NCBI GenBank assembly: GCA_030813035.1
Contig: JAUSTV010000003.1
Length of the DNA: 64,000 nucleotides
Strand: one strand, 5' to 3'
Source of the DNA: Bacillus_BA fengqiuensis
GTDB lineage: Bacteria; Bacillota; Bacilli; Bacillales; Bacillaceae_H
This document shows positions 1-9,325 of this stretch, piece by piece (the stretch's first letter is position 1; the number at the start of each line of letters is the position of its first letter). A program made the position numbers and the translations under genes. The notes under the pieces were generated by a model. That model saw only the letters and a list, made by a program, of their open reading frames with translations. It was not told the DNA's origin and made no database searches.

Positions 1-33
1 TGTGTCCAGAAACGGAGTGGTGTAAACGAATCG

Positions 34-80
34 AACCCAAATAGAGGGGATGTCTGTAGACATCCCCTCTATTTGGGTTT
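34..80. terminator. Long perfect hairpin downstream of ftsZ
   Basis: A 21-bp perfect inverted repeat with a TGTA loop begins about 55 bases beyond the ftsZ stop. There is no long U-tract on the ftsZ strand, so it is either a weak intrinsic terminator or an mRNA 3'-end stabiliser. It closes the dcw cluster. Confidence 0.6.
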
Positions 81-134
81 AACTTGATGGCTATGCAAAA
101 CTTAGCCCTTTTGGGTCCTCCGCTTTTTATCACA

Positions 135-1286
135 TTATCGTCTTCTGTTACGGTTACGTAAAAATGTCGGAATATCTAACGCTTCTTCTGGCTGTTGCGT
201 TGGGCGGCCATAATCTTGTACCGGCTCTTCTCGTTTCACCGGCTCGCGTTTAGGAATTTGAGGTTGTTGTGGCTGTGCCTTTGGTGCTGTCGTCATTGAA
301 GGACGAGCAGCTCCTTTGAATGACGGAACATCTTGGTCATTAAAACCTGTGGCAATAACAGTCACAACAATTTCATCTTTTAAATTCTCATTAATGACAG
401 AACCGAAAATCATGTTTACTTCTTGGTCGGAAGCAGATGCTACGATATCAGCTGCTTCTTGCACCTCATACAAACTCAAATTCGTTCCGCCCGTAATGTT
501 CATTAATACACCCTGGGCTCCATCAATGGAAGTCTCGAGCAATGGACTGGAAATGGCTTTCTTGGCCGCTTCTGCTGCACGGTTTTCACCTGTTGCAATC
601 CCGATTCCCATTAAAGCAGACCCTTTATTGGACATGATTGTTTTTACGTCAGCGAAATCCAAGTTGATTAAACCAGGTACGGCAATCAAGTCTGAAATCC
701 CTTGTACACCTTGACGTAATACATTGTCTGCCTCACGGAACGCTTCCAGCATCGGTGTGTTTTTATCTACGATTTCAAGCAAGCGGTCATTCGGAATGAC
801 AATTAATGTATCAACCGCTTCTTTCATTGCAGCAATACCGCCTGCCGCTTGTGTTGCACGCTTTCTCCCTTCAAATGTGAAAGGACGTGTGACAACCCCA
901 ACTGTTAAAGCTCCAAGTTCACGTGCAATTTGTGCGATAACCGGTGCTGCACCCGTACCTGTACCTCCGCCCATTCCGGCCGTTACGAATACCATGTCAG
1001 CGCCTTTTAACGCTTCTTGGATTTGCTCTTTGCTTTCTTCTGCTGCCTTTTTACCTACTTCCGGGTTTGCACCTGCCCCTAAACCCCTTGTCAATTTGGC
1101 ACCGATTTGCATTTTAATCTCTGCTTTTGATAAATTAAGAGCTTGTGCATCCGTATTGACAGCGATAAATTCTACACCTTGAACTCCGTGCTCAATCATG
1201 CGGTTAACGGCATTGTTTCCGCCGCCGCCGACACCGATAACTTTGATTGTCGCTAATTGATCTACACTTGTATCAAACTCCAACAT
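135..1286 (-). CDS. ftsZ: Cell division protein FtsZ
   Basis: Tubulin-like GTPase that polymerises into the Z ring at mid-cell and recruits the divisome. The tubulin signature GGGTGTG lies at about residues 106-112, and the T7-loop sequence NLDFADV follows near residue 208. A Gln/Pro-rich variable linker follows the globular domain. The C-terminal conserved peptide DIPTFLRNR with a basic tail is the docking site for FtsA and SepF. The length, 383 aa, is normal for Bacillus. AGGAGG lies 7 bases before the ATG. It is the last gene of the cluster, 38 bp after ftsA, and probably shares ftsA transcripts. Confidence 0.98.
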   Translation of the reverse strand: MLEFDTSVDQLATIKVIGVGGGGNNAVNRMIEHGVQGVEFIAVNTDAQALNLSKAEIKMQIGAKLTRGLGAGANPEVGKKAAEESKEQIQEALKGADMVFVTAGMGGGTGTGAAPVIAQIARELGALTVGVVTRPFTFEGRKRATQAAGGIAAMKEAVDTLIVIPNDRLLEIVDKNTPMLEAFREADNVLRQGVQGISDLIAVPGLINLDFADVKTIMSNKGSALMGIGIATGENRAAEAAKKAISSPLLETSIDGAQGVLMNITGGTNLSLYEVQEAADIVASASDQEVNMIFGSVINENLKDEIVVTVIATGFNDQDVPSFKGAARPSMTTAPKAQPQQPQIPKREPVKREEPVQDYGRPTQQPEEALDIPTFLRNRNRRR

Positions 1287-1324
1287 TATAGTTCCTCCTA
1301 ATTCATCGAAATTACTTTGCTTCT

Positions 1325-2614
1325 CTATTCAAAGAAATATCCGAAGAACTTCTTCATCTTATTCGAAAAATTTTCGTCCTTTTTCTTTTGCTTTGGTTTT
1401 GGCTGTTGTTGAGGAATCTCTTCTTTCTCAACAGCCACCTCTTCTACCGGCTGATGGACCGGCGCACTGATTTGCCGCCCTTGAATCTTCGCGTTTTTGT
1501 AAGCAAATTTGATTAAACCGACACCCGTTGTATATTGTGGCTCTCTTACGCCAATGTAATCCGGAATGGCAATTCTCACATTATTTTTTAAGACGAGTTG
1601 AGCTAAATCAAGCACACCCGGCATAGTCACTACTCCACCAGTCAATACATAGCCTCCCGGCAATTCTTTAAAGCCTAAACGCCTTGTTTCTTGAGAGATA
1701 AGCTCCAAGATTTCTTGCAATCTAGCTTCAATAATTTCCGAGACTTCTAACTGGTTGAATTGCTGATGTTGATCGCTTCCGATAATGGGAACACTAAATA
1801 CTTCTTCTTCAGATGCATAATCATAAAAGGCATGTCCATGCTTAACCTTTACTTTTTCCGCATCTTCAGTTGATGTTCGCAATACAATCGATAAATCTTT
1901 CGTAATATGTTCTCCACCGACTGGCAATACAATCGTATTCTGTAAGCTTCCTTCACTGAATACCGCTACGGTTGTCGAACCGCCGCCAATATCCACCAAT
2001 GCGACACCCAAGTTTTTTTCATCATTTGATAAGGCAATTGAGCCAGCTGCCAGAGGCTGCAAGCAAATGTCTGTAATCTCTAAGCCGACACGCTCTACGC
2101 AGCGTAAAAAGTTATGTAGAATCGTCCTTGACCCTGTAATGAGGGTACCTTCCATTTCCAAGCGGACACCGAGCATTCCTCTAGGATCTGTAATTCCTTC
2201 CAGCCCGTCTACGATAAATTGGGTTGGAATAACATCAATTACTTCCCGATCTGGCGGAATCGACATTACTTGTGCCGCATCTAACACACGCTGCACATCT
2301 TCGTTTTTGATTTCACGATTTTCACTTGATACTGCTACGACACCATGACAGTGCTGAAGGTGAACGTGATTACCATTGACCCCCACTACCACGCGCTTGA
2401 TATCAATTCCGACCATTCTCTCTGCTTGCTCTACAGCCCGTTTGATGGATTGAACTGTTTCATCTATGTCAACAATCGAACCTTTTTTAAGCCCCTGCGA
2501 CTTTACATTTCCAACTCCAATTATATTCAAAGAGTCATTATTCATCTCACCAATGATTACTTTTACATTGGATGTACCGATGTCAAGACTTACATATATT
2601 TCATTGCTGTTCAT
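1325..2614 (-). CDS. ftsA: Cell division protein FtsA
   Basis: Actin-fold ATPase that tethers FtsZ filaments to the membrane. The N-terminal phosphate-binding motif SLDIGTSNVKV is clear, and the second phosphate loop, VDIGGGSTTVAVF, lies near residue 207. The extreme C-terminus (KMKKFFGYFFE) is an amphipathic helix suited to membrane attachment, preceded by a Gln/Pro/Lys-rich linker. GGAGGTG lies 7 bases before the ATG. It is followed directly by ftsZ, as in B. subtilis, so the two are almost certainly cotranscribed. Confidence 0.97.
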   Translation of the reverse strand: MNSNEIYVSLDIGTSNVKVIIGEMNNDSLNIIGVGNVKSQGLKKGSIVDIDETVQSIKRAVEQAERMVGIDIKRVVVGVNGNHVHLQHCHGVVAVSSENREIKNEDVQRVLDAAQVMSIPPDREVIDVIPTQFIVDGLEGITDPRGMLGVRLEMEGTLITGSRTILHNFLRCVERVGLEITDICLQPLAAGSIALSNDEKNLGVALVDIGGGSTTVAVFSEGSLQNTIVLPVGGEHITKDLSIVLRTSTEDAEKVKVKHGHAFYDYASEEEVFSVPIIGSDQHQQFNQLEVSEIIEARLQEILELISQETRRLGFKELPGGYVLTGGVVTMPGVLDLAQLVLKNNVRIAIPDYIGVREPQYTTGVGLIKFAYKNAKIQGRQISAPVHQPVEEVAVEKEEIPQQQPKPKQKKKDENFSNKMKKFFGYFFE

Positions 2615-2727
2615 TCTTTGGCACCTCCTTTGACATCAATCCAATACTTTTAAATAGAAGAACAACAATCATTTTCTCTATTACATGAAAATATTCAACA
2701 ACTACAGCAGTTTCCCCTTTTGTAAAA

Positions 2728-3090
2728 TCAGTTTTTTTCGATTTTTTCTTTTGCCTCCGACCATTTTGTCAATAAAATTCTTCTAATGACGGCAATGTTT
2801 TGAAATAGGCGAACGCCAAAGGCAAAAACGGCTGCTAAGTATAAGTCTACACCAATATGTACACCGAGAAAAGCTAAACTTGCAGCTAAAATAATATTAA
2901 AGAAAAAACCGGAAATAAACACCTTTTCATCGTATATATTTTGCAAATGAGCCCTGATTCCACCGAAGAGTGTGTCCAAAGCTGCAAGAACGGCAATCGA
3001 CAAATAGTTCGTGTATTCATCTGGGATGCGAATTTCTGAAAGCAAACCAAGTACAATGCCGAGCATTAAACCTAACAAAGGAAGCCACAT
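2728..3090 (-). CDS. sbp: Small basic membrane protein (Sbp family)
   Basis: A 120-residue protein with three or four hydrophobic segments and a basic C-terminus (TKWSEAKEKIEKN). It matches the small basic protein Sbp (DUF1290) that lies just before ftsA in Bacillus. Its function is unknown; membrane location is inferred from hydrophobicity. The start ATG follows AAGGAGA. It sits between the DUF881 gene and ftsA, which is the expected place. Confidence 0.88.
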   Translation of the reverse strand: MWLPLLGLMLGIVLGLLSEIRIPDEYTNYLSIAVLAALDTLFGGIRAHLQNIYDEKVFISGFFFNIILAASLAFLGVHIGVDLYLAAVFAFGVRLFQNIAVIRRILLTKWSEAKEKIEKN

Positions 3091-3108
3091 GCCGATTGGT
3101 TCTCCTTT

Positions 3109-3816
3109 CTATTTCGAATTTACAGGTGAAATGTTTTTAACGCGGATGGCGTCATTGTAAGCCGGCACTGTTACTTCGCTTAAAGGCTGTGAAATCGAAA
3201 GTTTTAAATTCTCAACAGCAAATTCATCCGGTGCATTGGAAACTTGCATGCGGTTATACAGTTTCTCCGCATCTTTGGTAATGACTTTGATTTTAAACGG
3301 CAGCTGCGTTAGCCAGTAATCGTTCACTTTTGTACGCCCATTTATGTCTCTGATCACTGATGTTGCAATGATACGCTGATTGGCCACTGCCACATTCTCC
3401 GCTTCATACGAATTCAGTTCGTTGATCAGCCTCTTCAGCAGTTCGGGAGAAACACTTTTCACTTCTTGTCCAATAAGAGACTCATCAAAAAGAGGCTCAA
3501 CAGTCAATACAATCCCAGGACCCTTTATTTCCGTCAGCCCCGCTTCTTTTTGCAGCTTTATCAAGGTTTGTTGAAGAGCAGCCTTCTTGCTGTTATTTTG
3601 TTCAACTTCATAATTGCGCAACTGATCTTCGTACGTACGAATTTCTTTTAAGATGGCAGCCTGTAATTCCTGCTCTCTTTTCAAGTCCTCACGGAGCTGC
3701 CACATATCCCTTGTGTCACGGACAACCGGCTGCTTTGTCGTTTGAAACATGACTGCAATCATAAAACCTATCACTATTGTAATGAACGTGAATTGAAACT
3801 TTTTTTTACTCGTCAA
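3109..3816 (-). CDS. ylxX: DUF881 family protein (YlxX-like)
   Basis: One N-terminal transmembrane segment (about residues 8-24), then a coiled coil rich in Glu, Gln and Lys (about 40-85), then the DUF881 domain with KGPGIVLTVEP and NELNSYEAENVAVANQR. This is the second of two tandem DUF881 genes between divIB and sbp, as in B. subtilis. The single membrane anchor followed by a coiled coil recalls divisome proteins, but no biochemical role is known. The start is a TTG, 9 bases after GGAAGG; no in-frame ATG is nearby. Confidence 0.88.
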   Translation of the reverse strand: MTSKKKFQFTFITIVIGFMIAVMFQTTKQPVVRDTRDMWQLREDLKREQELQAAILKEIRTYEDQLRNYEVEQNNSKKAALQQTLIKLQKEAGLTEIKGPGIVLTVEPLFDESLIGQEVKSVSPELLKRLINELNSYEAENVAVANQRIIATSVIRDINGRTKVNDYWLTQLPFKIKVITKDAEKLYNRMQVSNAPDEFAVENLKLSISQPLSEVTVPAYNDAIRVKNISPVNSK

Positions 3817-3850
3817 TCACAAATCCCTTCCTTCTTATTTACCCTTTTCC

Positions 3851-3877
3851 GGACAACAAGAAAAGCGGAGGCGACTG
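3851..3877 (-). repeat. Remnant end of the TTGTCCAGCT/GCTTTTCTTGTT repeat
   Basis: Twenty-seven bases between the two DUF881 genes. Read on the minus strand they match the right end of the repeat at 36367-36561 (the segment around CACCTCCGCTTTTCTTGTT). It looks like a truncated or solo end of that family. Confidence 0.5.
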
Positions 3878-3903
3878 CATTTTTTAACCTCAAAGAAAGG
3901 ATG

Positions 3904-4608
3904 CTACACATTTTGCTCAGAGTGAATAATTGGCTCCAACATAATTTCATCTTTCTTCGCCATTTTCACAACAATATTATCTTCTACGAGCTGGTCTTTT
4001 ACTCCACCTGCAATATTTAAGGCAGGGTACAAAACATCCGGATTACCGATGGCCGTGATGACAAAGGGGGCAGGAAATTGCTTGCCGTCGACAGTAATGA
4101 CAGGACCATTACACGAGATATAAGACTCTTTCGATAAACGCTGGCCGTTAATGGCGACAGCGGATGCACCTGAAATGTACAGCTCATTCACCACTTTAAA
4201 TACATGGCTTTCATGAACGATATAGTTGTTGGCGTTCTCTTCTGTTGGAATGTATGAAGCATCGGCTAACGTGACTTCTACACCTTTTCCCTTTACAGCG
4301 ATTTTCCCTGTATACATACGCAATTTTTCAACATCTTCAACGAGATTAAACAAGATTTTCTCTTCGTCAGCAAATTCTTCTTCCACTTCCCGAACTTTTT
4401 TTTGTTTTTCAAATAGTTCTTTTTGCAGTTCGCGGTTGAGTTGTTCCTGTTCAATGAGCATCTTCCGATATTGATATTCGTTTGTCCATTGACGGCTTGA
4501 AATTTGATTGGCCAATTGGCTTTTCGTGAATTGATACGAATAAGAAATCATGAAACCTAAGACGAGAAAAACGAGCGATAGGATGACATATTTACCTCTC
4601 AGCCTCAT
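3904..4608 (-). CDS. ylxW: DUF881 family protein (YlxW-like)
   Basis: The first of the tandem DUF881 genes: a basic N-terminus, one transmembrane segment (MRLRGKYVILS onward), a strongly charged coiled coil, then the DUF881 domain (GKGVEVTLADASYIP, INGQRLSKESYISCNGPVITVDG). It overlaps the end of divIB by 17 bases. The open frame extends further upstream to 4650, but the ATG at 4608 has GAGGAGG 6 bases ahead and gives a normal YlxW N-terminus. It is probably translationally coupled to divIB. Its function is unknown. Confidence 0.88.
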   Translation of the reverse strand: MRLRGKYVILSLVFLVLGFMISYSYQFTKSQLANQISSRQWTNEYQYRKMLIEQEQLNRELQKELFEKQKKVREVEEEFADEEKILFNLVEDVEKLRMYTGKIAVKGKGVEVTLADASYIPTEENANNYIVHESHVFKVVNELYISGASAVAINGQRLSKESYISCNGPVITVDGKQFPAPFVITAIGNPDVLYPALNIAGGVKDQLVEDNIVVKMAKKDEIMLEPIIHSEQNV

Positions 4609-5380
4609 TTTTCTCCTCCTCTTCCGTTTCCGTACCTTTGTACGATTCAAAATAATAGCCTACCTCTAGGTGAATAACCCCTTGTTGGTCTGGACTCAAC
4701 TGGTTAGCAATTCCCGGATAAGCCGTCATTTTCCCTGAAAAGTTCCGAATCGTTGCACTGACTTCCCTTCCATCGTTCATATACAAATTGATATGCAAGG
4801 AATCTGATTCTTCCGGCGTATAGTGAATTTCGGAAATTGAACGAACAATGCTTTTAGGCAGCTTATTCAGTTCTTCGACCATTTCTTGAATGGCTTCGGG
4901 CTTGTCCCAATTAATAAGAAGCGGAGCGTCGGACGATAAAGGATTTCCTTTTACTGCTTTTAGTACCTTCCCCTTCTCCGTAATGGGTAAATACCTTCCC
5001 TTTTCCACTACATAAGCAACCCGTTCATATTCTTTGATTTGGATTTCCACCGTATTAGGGATTTTCTTGCTTACAACAGCTTCCTTTACTTCCGGATGCC
5101 GCAGGATTTTCTCTTCAACTTCTTTTCCATCGAAATCCCAATAACCTATATTATTGGACAGCCCGCTCATGGAAACTATTTCTTTTTCTTGTACATGACG
5201 GTTCCCGATTACTTGAATCCTGGCAATATTACTGAGCGATGATTGTGTGTAAATAATCAATAGAATAAGGATGAAAAACAGTGAGATATAAAAAATAAGC
5301 CTTCTATTTACTTTTTGTTTCCTCTGTTCTTTCAACTTCGGTAAGCGGTCTTCCAATAAAATGATTTTTCCTTTTTCCAT
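4592..5380 (-). CDS. divIB: Cell division protein DivIB (FtsQ family)
   Basis: Bitopic divisome protein of the DivIB-FtsL-DivIC complex. It has a short cytoplasmic segment (LEDRLPKLKEQRKQK), one transmembrane helix at about residues 29-48, a POTRA domain (IARIQVIGNRHVQEKEIVSMSGL) and the FtsQ/DivIB beta domain. The C-terminal tail is acidic. The ORF opens at 5401, but the ATG at 5380 follows AAGGGTGAAGGG and gives the family N-terminus. It lies downstream of murB, as in B. subtilis. Confidence 0.95.
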   Translation of the reverse strand: MEKGKIILLEDRLPKLKEQRKQKVNRRLIFYISLFFILILLIIYTQSSLSNIARIQVIGNRHVQEKEIVSMSGLSNNIGYWDFDGKEVEEKILRHPEVKEAVVSKKIPNTVEIQIKEYERVAYVVEKGRYLPITEKGKVLKAVKGNPLSSDAPLLINWDKPEAIQEMVEELNKLPKSIVRSISEIHYTPEESDSLHINLYMNDGREVSATIRNFSGKMTAYPGIANQLSPDQQGVIHLEVGYYFESYKGTETEEEEKNEAER

Positions 5381-5404
5381 AAATCCCTTCACCCTTATCA
5401 TTCA

Positions 5405-5440
5405 GACGGACAAACGGCATTAATATGCCGTTTGTTCGTC
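5405..5440. terminator. Stem-loop between murB and divIB
   Basis: A 16-bp inverted repeat (GACGGACAAACGGCAT and its complement, one G-T pair) with a TAAT loop, just upstream of divIB. It lacks a U-tract, so it may attenuate or process the transcript rather than terminate it. Confidence 0.35.
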
Positions 5441-5593
5441 ATTGACCATGTATTTAGATACGACCATTATAGCATAACAAGTAACATGGCAAAAACAGGC
5501 AATGAAAGGATTTTTTCAAGATTAGGAAATTTTGATCAATCAACATTTCCTTTCCCTTTCGCAATCCCTCCGACCTGATGCTTGAACATCTAT

Positions 5594-6499
5594 CTAACGG
5601 CCGACAATTTCGACTTCCGTTTGCATATTTACACCGAATTTCTCACGAATCGTTGTTTTTACATGCTCAATTAAATTTAATACATCTGCAGCTGTCGCCT
5701 GTCCCGTATTGACAATAAAGTTGGCATGCTGATTACTAATTTGCGCGCCTCCAACTGAATATCCCTTCAATCCTGCCTTTTCGATTAAATTTCCGGCATA
5801 GTCCGGGAGAGGATTACGGAAAATGCTGCCTGCACAAGGATAATTCCATGGCTGTGTCTCGCGGCGATAGTCTTTATTTTTTTGCATGGATGCAACAATC
5901 TCGTCCCTCACTCCAGCTTTCAAATGCAGCGCTACTTCTACACAAACTCCTGGGCGCTTCGTTTGCAAAATGGAGTGACGATAAGAAAATTCAAGCTCTT
6001 CATTTGTGAGCCATTCTAATTTTCCATCCTCAAACAAAATAAGGGCTCTTTCTAAAATGGACGACATATCAGACCCGTGTGCCCCTGCATTCATATAGAC
6101 TGCCCCGCCAACCGATCCAGGAATGCCGCCGGCAAACTCCAAGCCGGACAACCCTTGCTTACTAAGGACCGTGGCTAGTTTAATCAGCGAGTATCCTCCG
6201 CCCACTAAGACCTTTTCTCCGTTTACTTCTAGATGATCCAGACCGCTTCCAAGCTTTACGACCACTCCTTCAATTCCTTCATCAGACACCAATAAATTAG
6301 AGCCGCGACCGATGGCACGCCATTTTGCGCCATTAGCCGTGATGATAGCCATCGTCTTCCTCAAGTTGTCAAGGCTGCTCGGCTCGACTAATAAATCAGC
6401 TGGTCCTCCAATTTTCATTGTCGTGTGGTTTGCAAGCGGTTCATTTCTTAACACTTTACCAACACTTGCCTGTAACAATTCCTTCTCTAAAACTTCCAT
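5594..6499 (-). CDS. murB: UDP-N-acetylenolpyruvoylglucosamine reductase MurB
   Basis: FAD enzyme that uses NADPH to reduce the enolpyruvyl group, giving UDP-N-acetylmuramate. The FAD-binding motif is AIGRGSNLLVSDEG (about residues 62-75). The active-site serine is in CAGSIFRNP near residue 226, typical of type II (short) MurB, which lacks the Tyr loop of the E. coli enzyme. The length is 301 aa. AGGAGG lies 5 bases before the ATG. It lies between murG and divIB. Confidence 0.97.
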   Translation of the reverse strand: MEVLEKELLQASVGKVLRNEPLANHTTMKIGGPADLLVEPSSLDNLRKTMAIITANGAKWRAIGRGSNLLVSDEGIEGVVVKLGSGLDHLEVNGEKVLVGGGYSLIKLATVLSKQGLSGLEFAGGIPGSVGGAVYMNAGAHGSDMSSILERALILFEDGKLEWLTNEELEFSYRHSILQTKRPGVCVEVALHLKAGVRDEIVASMQKNKDYRRETQPWNYPCAGSIFRNPLPDYAGNLIEKAGLKGYSVGGAQISNQHANFIVNTGQATAADVLNLIEHVKTTIREKFGVNMQTEVEIVGR

Positions 6500-6579
6500 G
6501 ACATCCTCCTACATGTTCGTACGTTATTCTTGATGTTGTTTCTTTATCATATGAACCGAAGCCCAGCTTAGGCACTACT

Positions 6580-7671
6580 TTATTTCACTAAGTCAATCAT
6601 TACTTTATATAAACGATTAGCTGCATCTGAAATTCCCAAACGTTTCGATGCCTGCTTCATTTCTTGCAATAATTGTGAATTCGTCAAAATACGATCGATG
6701 TTATGTAATAGCTCTTCCCCATTCAATTCCTGCTCTAAACATAGGATAGCTGCATCTTTATCACTCAGCGCTCGAGCATTTTTTTCCTGATGGTTATTCG
6801 TGACATACGGGCTTGGAATTAAAATGCTTGGAAGACCAAGCGCCGTAATTTCCGCAAGGGTTGTCGCTCCGGCTCGAGCTACAATTAAATCAACACCTGC
6901 CAACACTTCGGGCATGTTGTGGACGAAAGGTTTAATGATAACATTTTCAGGATTTCCAACCTTTCGGACCTCCTCCAACACTTTATCATAATGTACGTCC
7001 CCTGTGATATATAAAAACTCATAATCTTTCCCGCCAACTTTTTCCAATATTTCCAAAAAGGCTTCATTGATCGGCTTAGCTCCCCGGCTGCCTCCCACAA
7101 TGAGTACTGCCTTTTTCCCTTTCGTCAAGCCAACCGATTCTTTTCCTCTGCTTCCATCTTGATTAAGAACTTCAGATGCTCTCGGGTTACCCGTTAAGAC
7201 GACCTTTTCCTCTGGAAAATAGGCAGCTGCCTGCTCAAAACAAATGGCAACCTTATCAACATATTTACTTAAAAATTTATTGGTCAAACCTGGAACACTG
7301 TTTTGCTCATGGATGATGGTAGGAATTTTCATTTTATGGGCCGCATACACAACAGGTCCACATACATATCCTCCCGTTCCAATCACTACATCGGGCTTAA
7401 AATCACGGATATATTGTTTGCTCATTTGGACTGCTTTTAAAAAGTTGATAACGGTCCTAACGTTATCCATGGAAAGCTTACGCTTAAATCCGGAAATTTC
7501 AACCGACCTAAATGGGATATCCGCTCTTTTGACGATTGTACTTTCCAACCCTTTTTCTGTACCGACATATAAAAATTCTACTTCTCTATGATACTTTTTA
7601 ATTTCATTAATAAGCGCAAGGGCTGGATAAATATGTCCCCCTGTACCGCCGCCGCTTACTAAAACTTTCAT
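6580..7671 (-). CDS. murG: Lipid II synthase MurG (GlcNAc transferase)
   Basis: GT28 glycosyltransferase that adds GlcNAc to lipid I on the inner face of the membrane. The N-terminal GGGTGGHIYPALAL motif and the nucleotide-sugar site in the C-terminal half (GATTLAEITALGLPSILIP, then TNNHQEKNA) are intact. Two ATGs are adjacent; the one at 7671 has the better spacing from GGTGG. The gene appears to have its own sigma-A promoter (7704-7731), because a dispersed repeat and a strong hairpin separate it from spoVE. Confidence 0.97.
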   Translation of the reverse strand: MKVLVSGGGTGGHIYPALALINEIKKYHREVEFLYVGTEKGLESTIVKRADIPFRSVEISGFKRKLSMDNVRTVINFLKAVQMSKQYIRDFKPDVVIGTGGYVCGPVVYAAHKMKIPTIIHEQNSVPGLTNKFLSKYVDKVAICFEQAAAYFPEEKVVLTGNPRASEVLNQDGSRGKESVGLTKGKKAVLIVGGSRGAKPINEAFLEILEKVGGKDYEFLYITGDVHYDKVLEEVRKVGNPENVIIKPFVHNMPEVLAGVDLIVARAGATTLAEITALGLPSILIPSPYVTNNHQEKNARALSDKDAAILCLEQELNGEELLHNIDRILTNSQLLQEMKQASKRLGISDAANRLYKVMIDLVK

Positions 7672-7703
7672 CATGCTCCACCTCGTTCAATTCGACTTCT
7701 CAC

Positions 7704-7731
7704 ATCATATCACAAATACATATTCATTCAA
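7704..7731 (-). promoter_or_regulatory. Sigma-A type promoter for murG-murB
   Basis: On the minus strand, TTGAAT (-35, 7731-7726) and TATGAT (-10, 7709-7704) are separated by 16 bases, about 35 bases ahead of the murG start. The match to consensus is good. Inferred from sequence only. Confidence 0.55.
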
Positions 7732-7769
7732 TCATCTTTAAGTTACATTTTGTTTACATTTAAATCCCT

Positions 7770-7911
7770 GTTCAAAAAGGAGGACAAAAAGAGCCGAGAA
7801 GTTCGAGGAGTGATAGTCTCGAGGACCAAAGCGTATGCAGTTAATACGTGAGGACCGGAGAGACAGAACGACAAAGAAATTCGACAGCTATTTTTCCCGG
7901 ACTTTTTGAAC
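7770..7911 (+). repeat. Dispersed repeat family 1, copy A (basic 142-bp form)
   Basis: Begins GTTCAAAAAGGAGGACAAAAAG and ends TTTTTCCCGGACTTTTTGAAC, so the outer ten bases form inverted repeats. The same ends recur at 18068-18209, 33075-33400 and 44864-45064. No coding frame is conserved between copies. It lies between spoVE and murG inside the dcw cluster. It looks like a small non-autonomous mobile or structured intergenic element. Confidence 0.8.
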
Positions 7912-7920
7912 AACCTCTAT

Positions 7921-7970
7921 AAAGAGGATATCCCGGCCGTCAAAAAGCAGACGGCCGGGACATCCTCTTT
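7921..7970. terminator. Strong hairpin downstream of spoVE
   Basis: A 21-bp stem with one mismatch, GC-rich in the centre (CCCGGCCGTC), loop AAAAAGCA on the plus strand. It lies between spoVE and copy A of repeat family 1. It probably reduces read-through from spoVE into murG. Confidence 0.6.
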
Positions 7971-8093
7971 AAAAGACCCTTTTAAATGAATTTATTCAGG
8001 TCATGAAATTTTAATGACAAGGCCCTTTTAGATCACTTTCCCAAGAGGTTCTGACAACCTCTTTTATCCCTTTTATTATACATGCCTTATCCA

Positions 8094-9194
8094 TTAATAG
8101 CGAGCATATCTGCTAACATTCAATAATACCCCGACACCTGCCAGCATAAGGGTTAAAGAGGATCCGCCGTAGCTGAGAAACGGAAGCGTGATTCCCGTAA
8201 CCGGCATAAGACCCGTAACAACCCCGATATTGATCATCACTTGAATAGCGATCATGGAAATGATTCCAATCGCCAAAAAGCTTCCATATAAATCAGGGGC
8301 TCCAAGGGCAATCCTCACCCCTCTCCAAAGCAATAAGCCAAACAGCAGCAAAACGAGAGATCCCCCAATAAAGCCCAGCTCTTCTGCCAAAATGGCAAAA
8401 ATGAAATCCGTCTGCGGCTCGGGCAAATAAAAGAACTTTTGCCGGCTTTGCCCCAAACCCAGTCCCAATAAACCGCCTGGCCCGATTGCGTACAGGGATT
8501 GAATGATTTGAAACCCGCTGCCCAAAGGATCTTCCCACGGATTTAAAAACGAGGTAATTCGCTTAATACGATATGGGGCGGATAATACAAGGGCAACAAA
8601 TCCCGCCACCCCTACCACTCCAAACCACATAAAATGACTGACGCGGGCTCCCGCCACAAAAATCATGACCACACACGTTCCAACCATCACCGTTCCCGTC
8701 CCTAAATCCGGTTGCAGCATAATAATTCCAAATGCTAGAAAGACAATGGCTAACGATGGCATAAGACCTTGCTTAAAGGAAGTGATTTTCTTCTGATTCT
8801 CAGACAAAAATTTAGCAAGGAATGCAATCATGGCAAATTTCATGAATTCTGACGGCTGGATGGAAAAAGCGCCGACTCCAATCCAGCTTTGGGATCCGTT
8901 TCGGACAAGCCCTACTCCAGGGATCAACACGAGAACAAGCAACACAAAACAAACAATGAGAATGGCCTTCGCCCATGTTCTCCATGTCCAATAATCGATA
9001 TTCATGATAACAAACATCGCAATAATCCCGAGCCCTGCAAATAACATTTGTCGTTTGGCAAAGAAAAACGAATCGTCAAACTTATATGTAGCCCATACCG
9101 CACTTGCGCTGTAAACCATAATAAGGCCTATAGTGAGCAACGAAAGAGTGAGCAATACAAGGATAAAATCGGGAGCAGACCTTTTTGTCGACAA
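8094..9194 (-). CDS. spoVE: SEDS peptidoglycan glycosyltransferase SpoVE (FtsW/RodA family)
   Basis: Polytopic SEDS protein of 366 aa with about ten membrane helices. It polymerises lipid II together with a class B PBP. The conserved C-terminal block LPFLSYGGSSLTLMLAGVG and the preceding TGLMPVTGITLPF are present, as is the extracellular-loop motif PEPQTDFIFAILAEE. Position between murD and murG in a spore former that also carries spoVD marks it as SpoVE, the spore cortex partner of SpoVD, rather than vegetative FtsW. The start is TTG, 6 bases after AGGTGG. Confidence 0.92.
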   Translation of the reverse strand: MSTKRSAPDFILVLLTLSLLTIGLIMVYSASAVWATYKFDDSFFFAKRQMLFAGLGIIAMFVIMNIDYWTWRTWAKAILIVCFVLLVLVLIPGVGLVRNGSQSWIGVGAFSIQPSEFMKFAMIAFLAKFLSENQKKITSFKQGLMPSLAIVFLAFGIIMLQPDLGTGTVMVGTCVVMIFVAGARVSHFMWFGVVGVAGFVALVLSAPYRIKRITSFLNPWEDPLGSGFQIIQSLYAIGPGGLLGLGLGQSRQKFFYLPEPQTDFIFAILAEELGFIGGSLVLLLFGLLLWRGVRIALGAPDLYGSFLAIGIISMIAIQVMINIGVVTGLMPVTGITLPFLSYGGSSLTLMLAGVGVLLNVSRYARY

Positions 9195-9325
9195 TGTGAT
9201 CCACCTCTAGCTTCTATAAATTAGGGTGTTTGAAAAAAGAGTTAGAAAAAGAATGACACATATGCTGAACGTAAAATGTGCAAACTCTTTATCTAACTCT
9301 TCTCCTCGTTCAAACAGACAAGCCC

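Noticed and set aside
724..1182. Plus-strand frames opposite ftsZ (also 316-714)
   Set aside because: Shadows caused by the codon bias of ftsZ.
8094..9194. Naming the SEDS gene ftsW
   Set aside because: Its position between murD and murG next to spoVD matches spoVE; ftsW lies elsewhere in Bacillus. Sequence alone does not fully exclude dual use.
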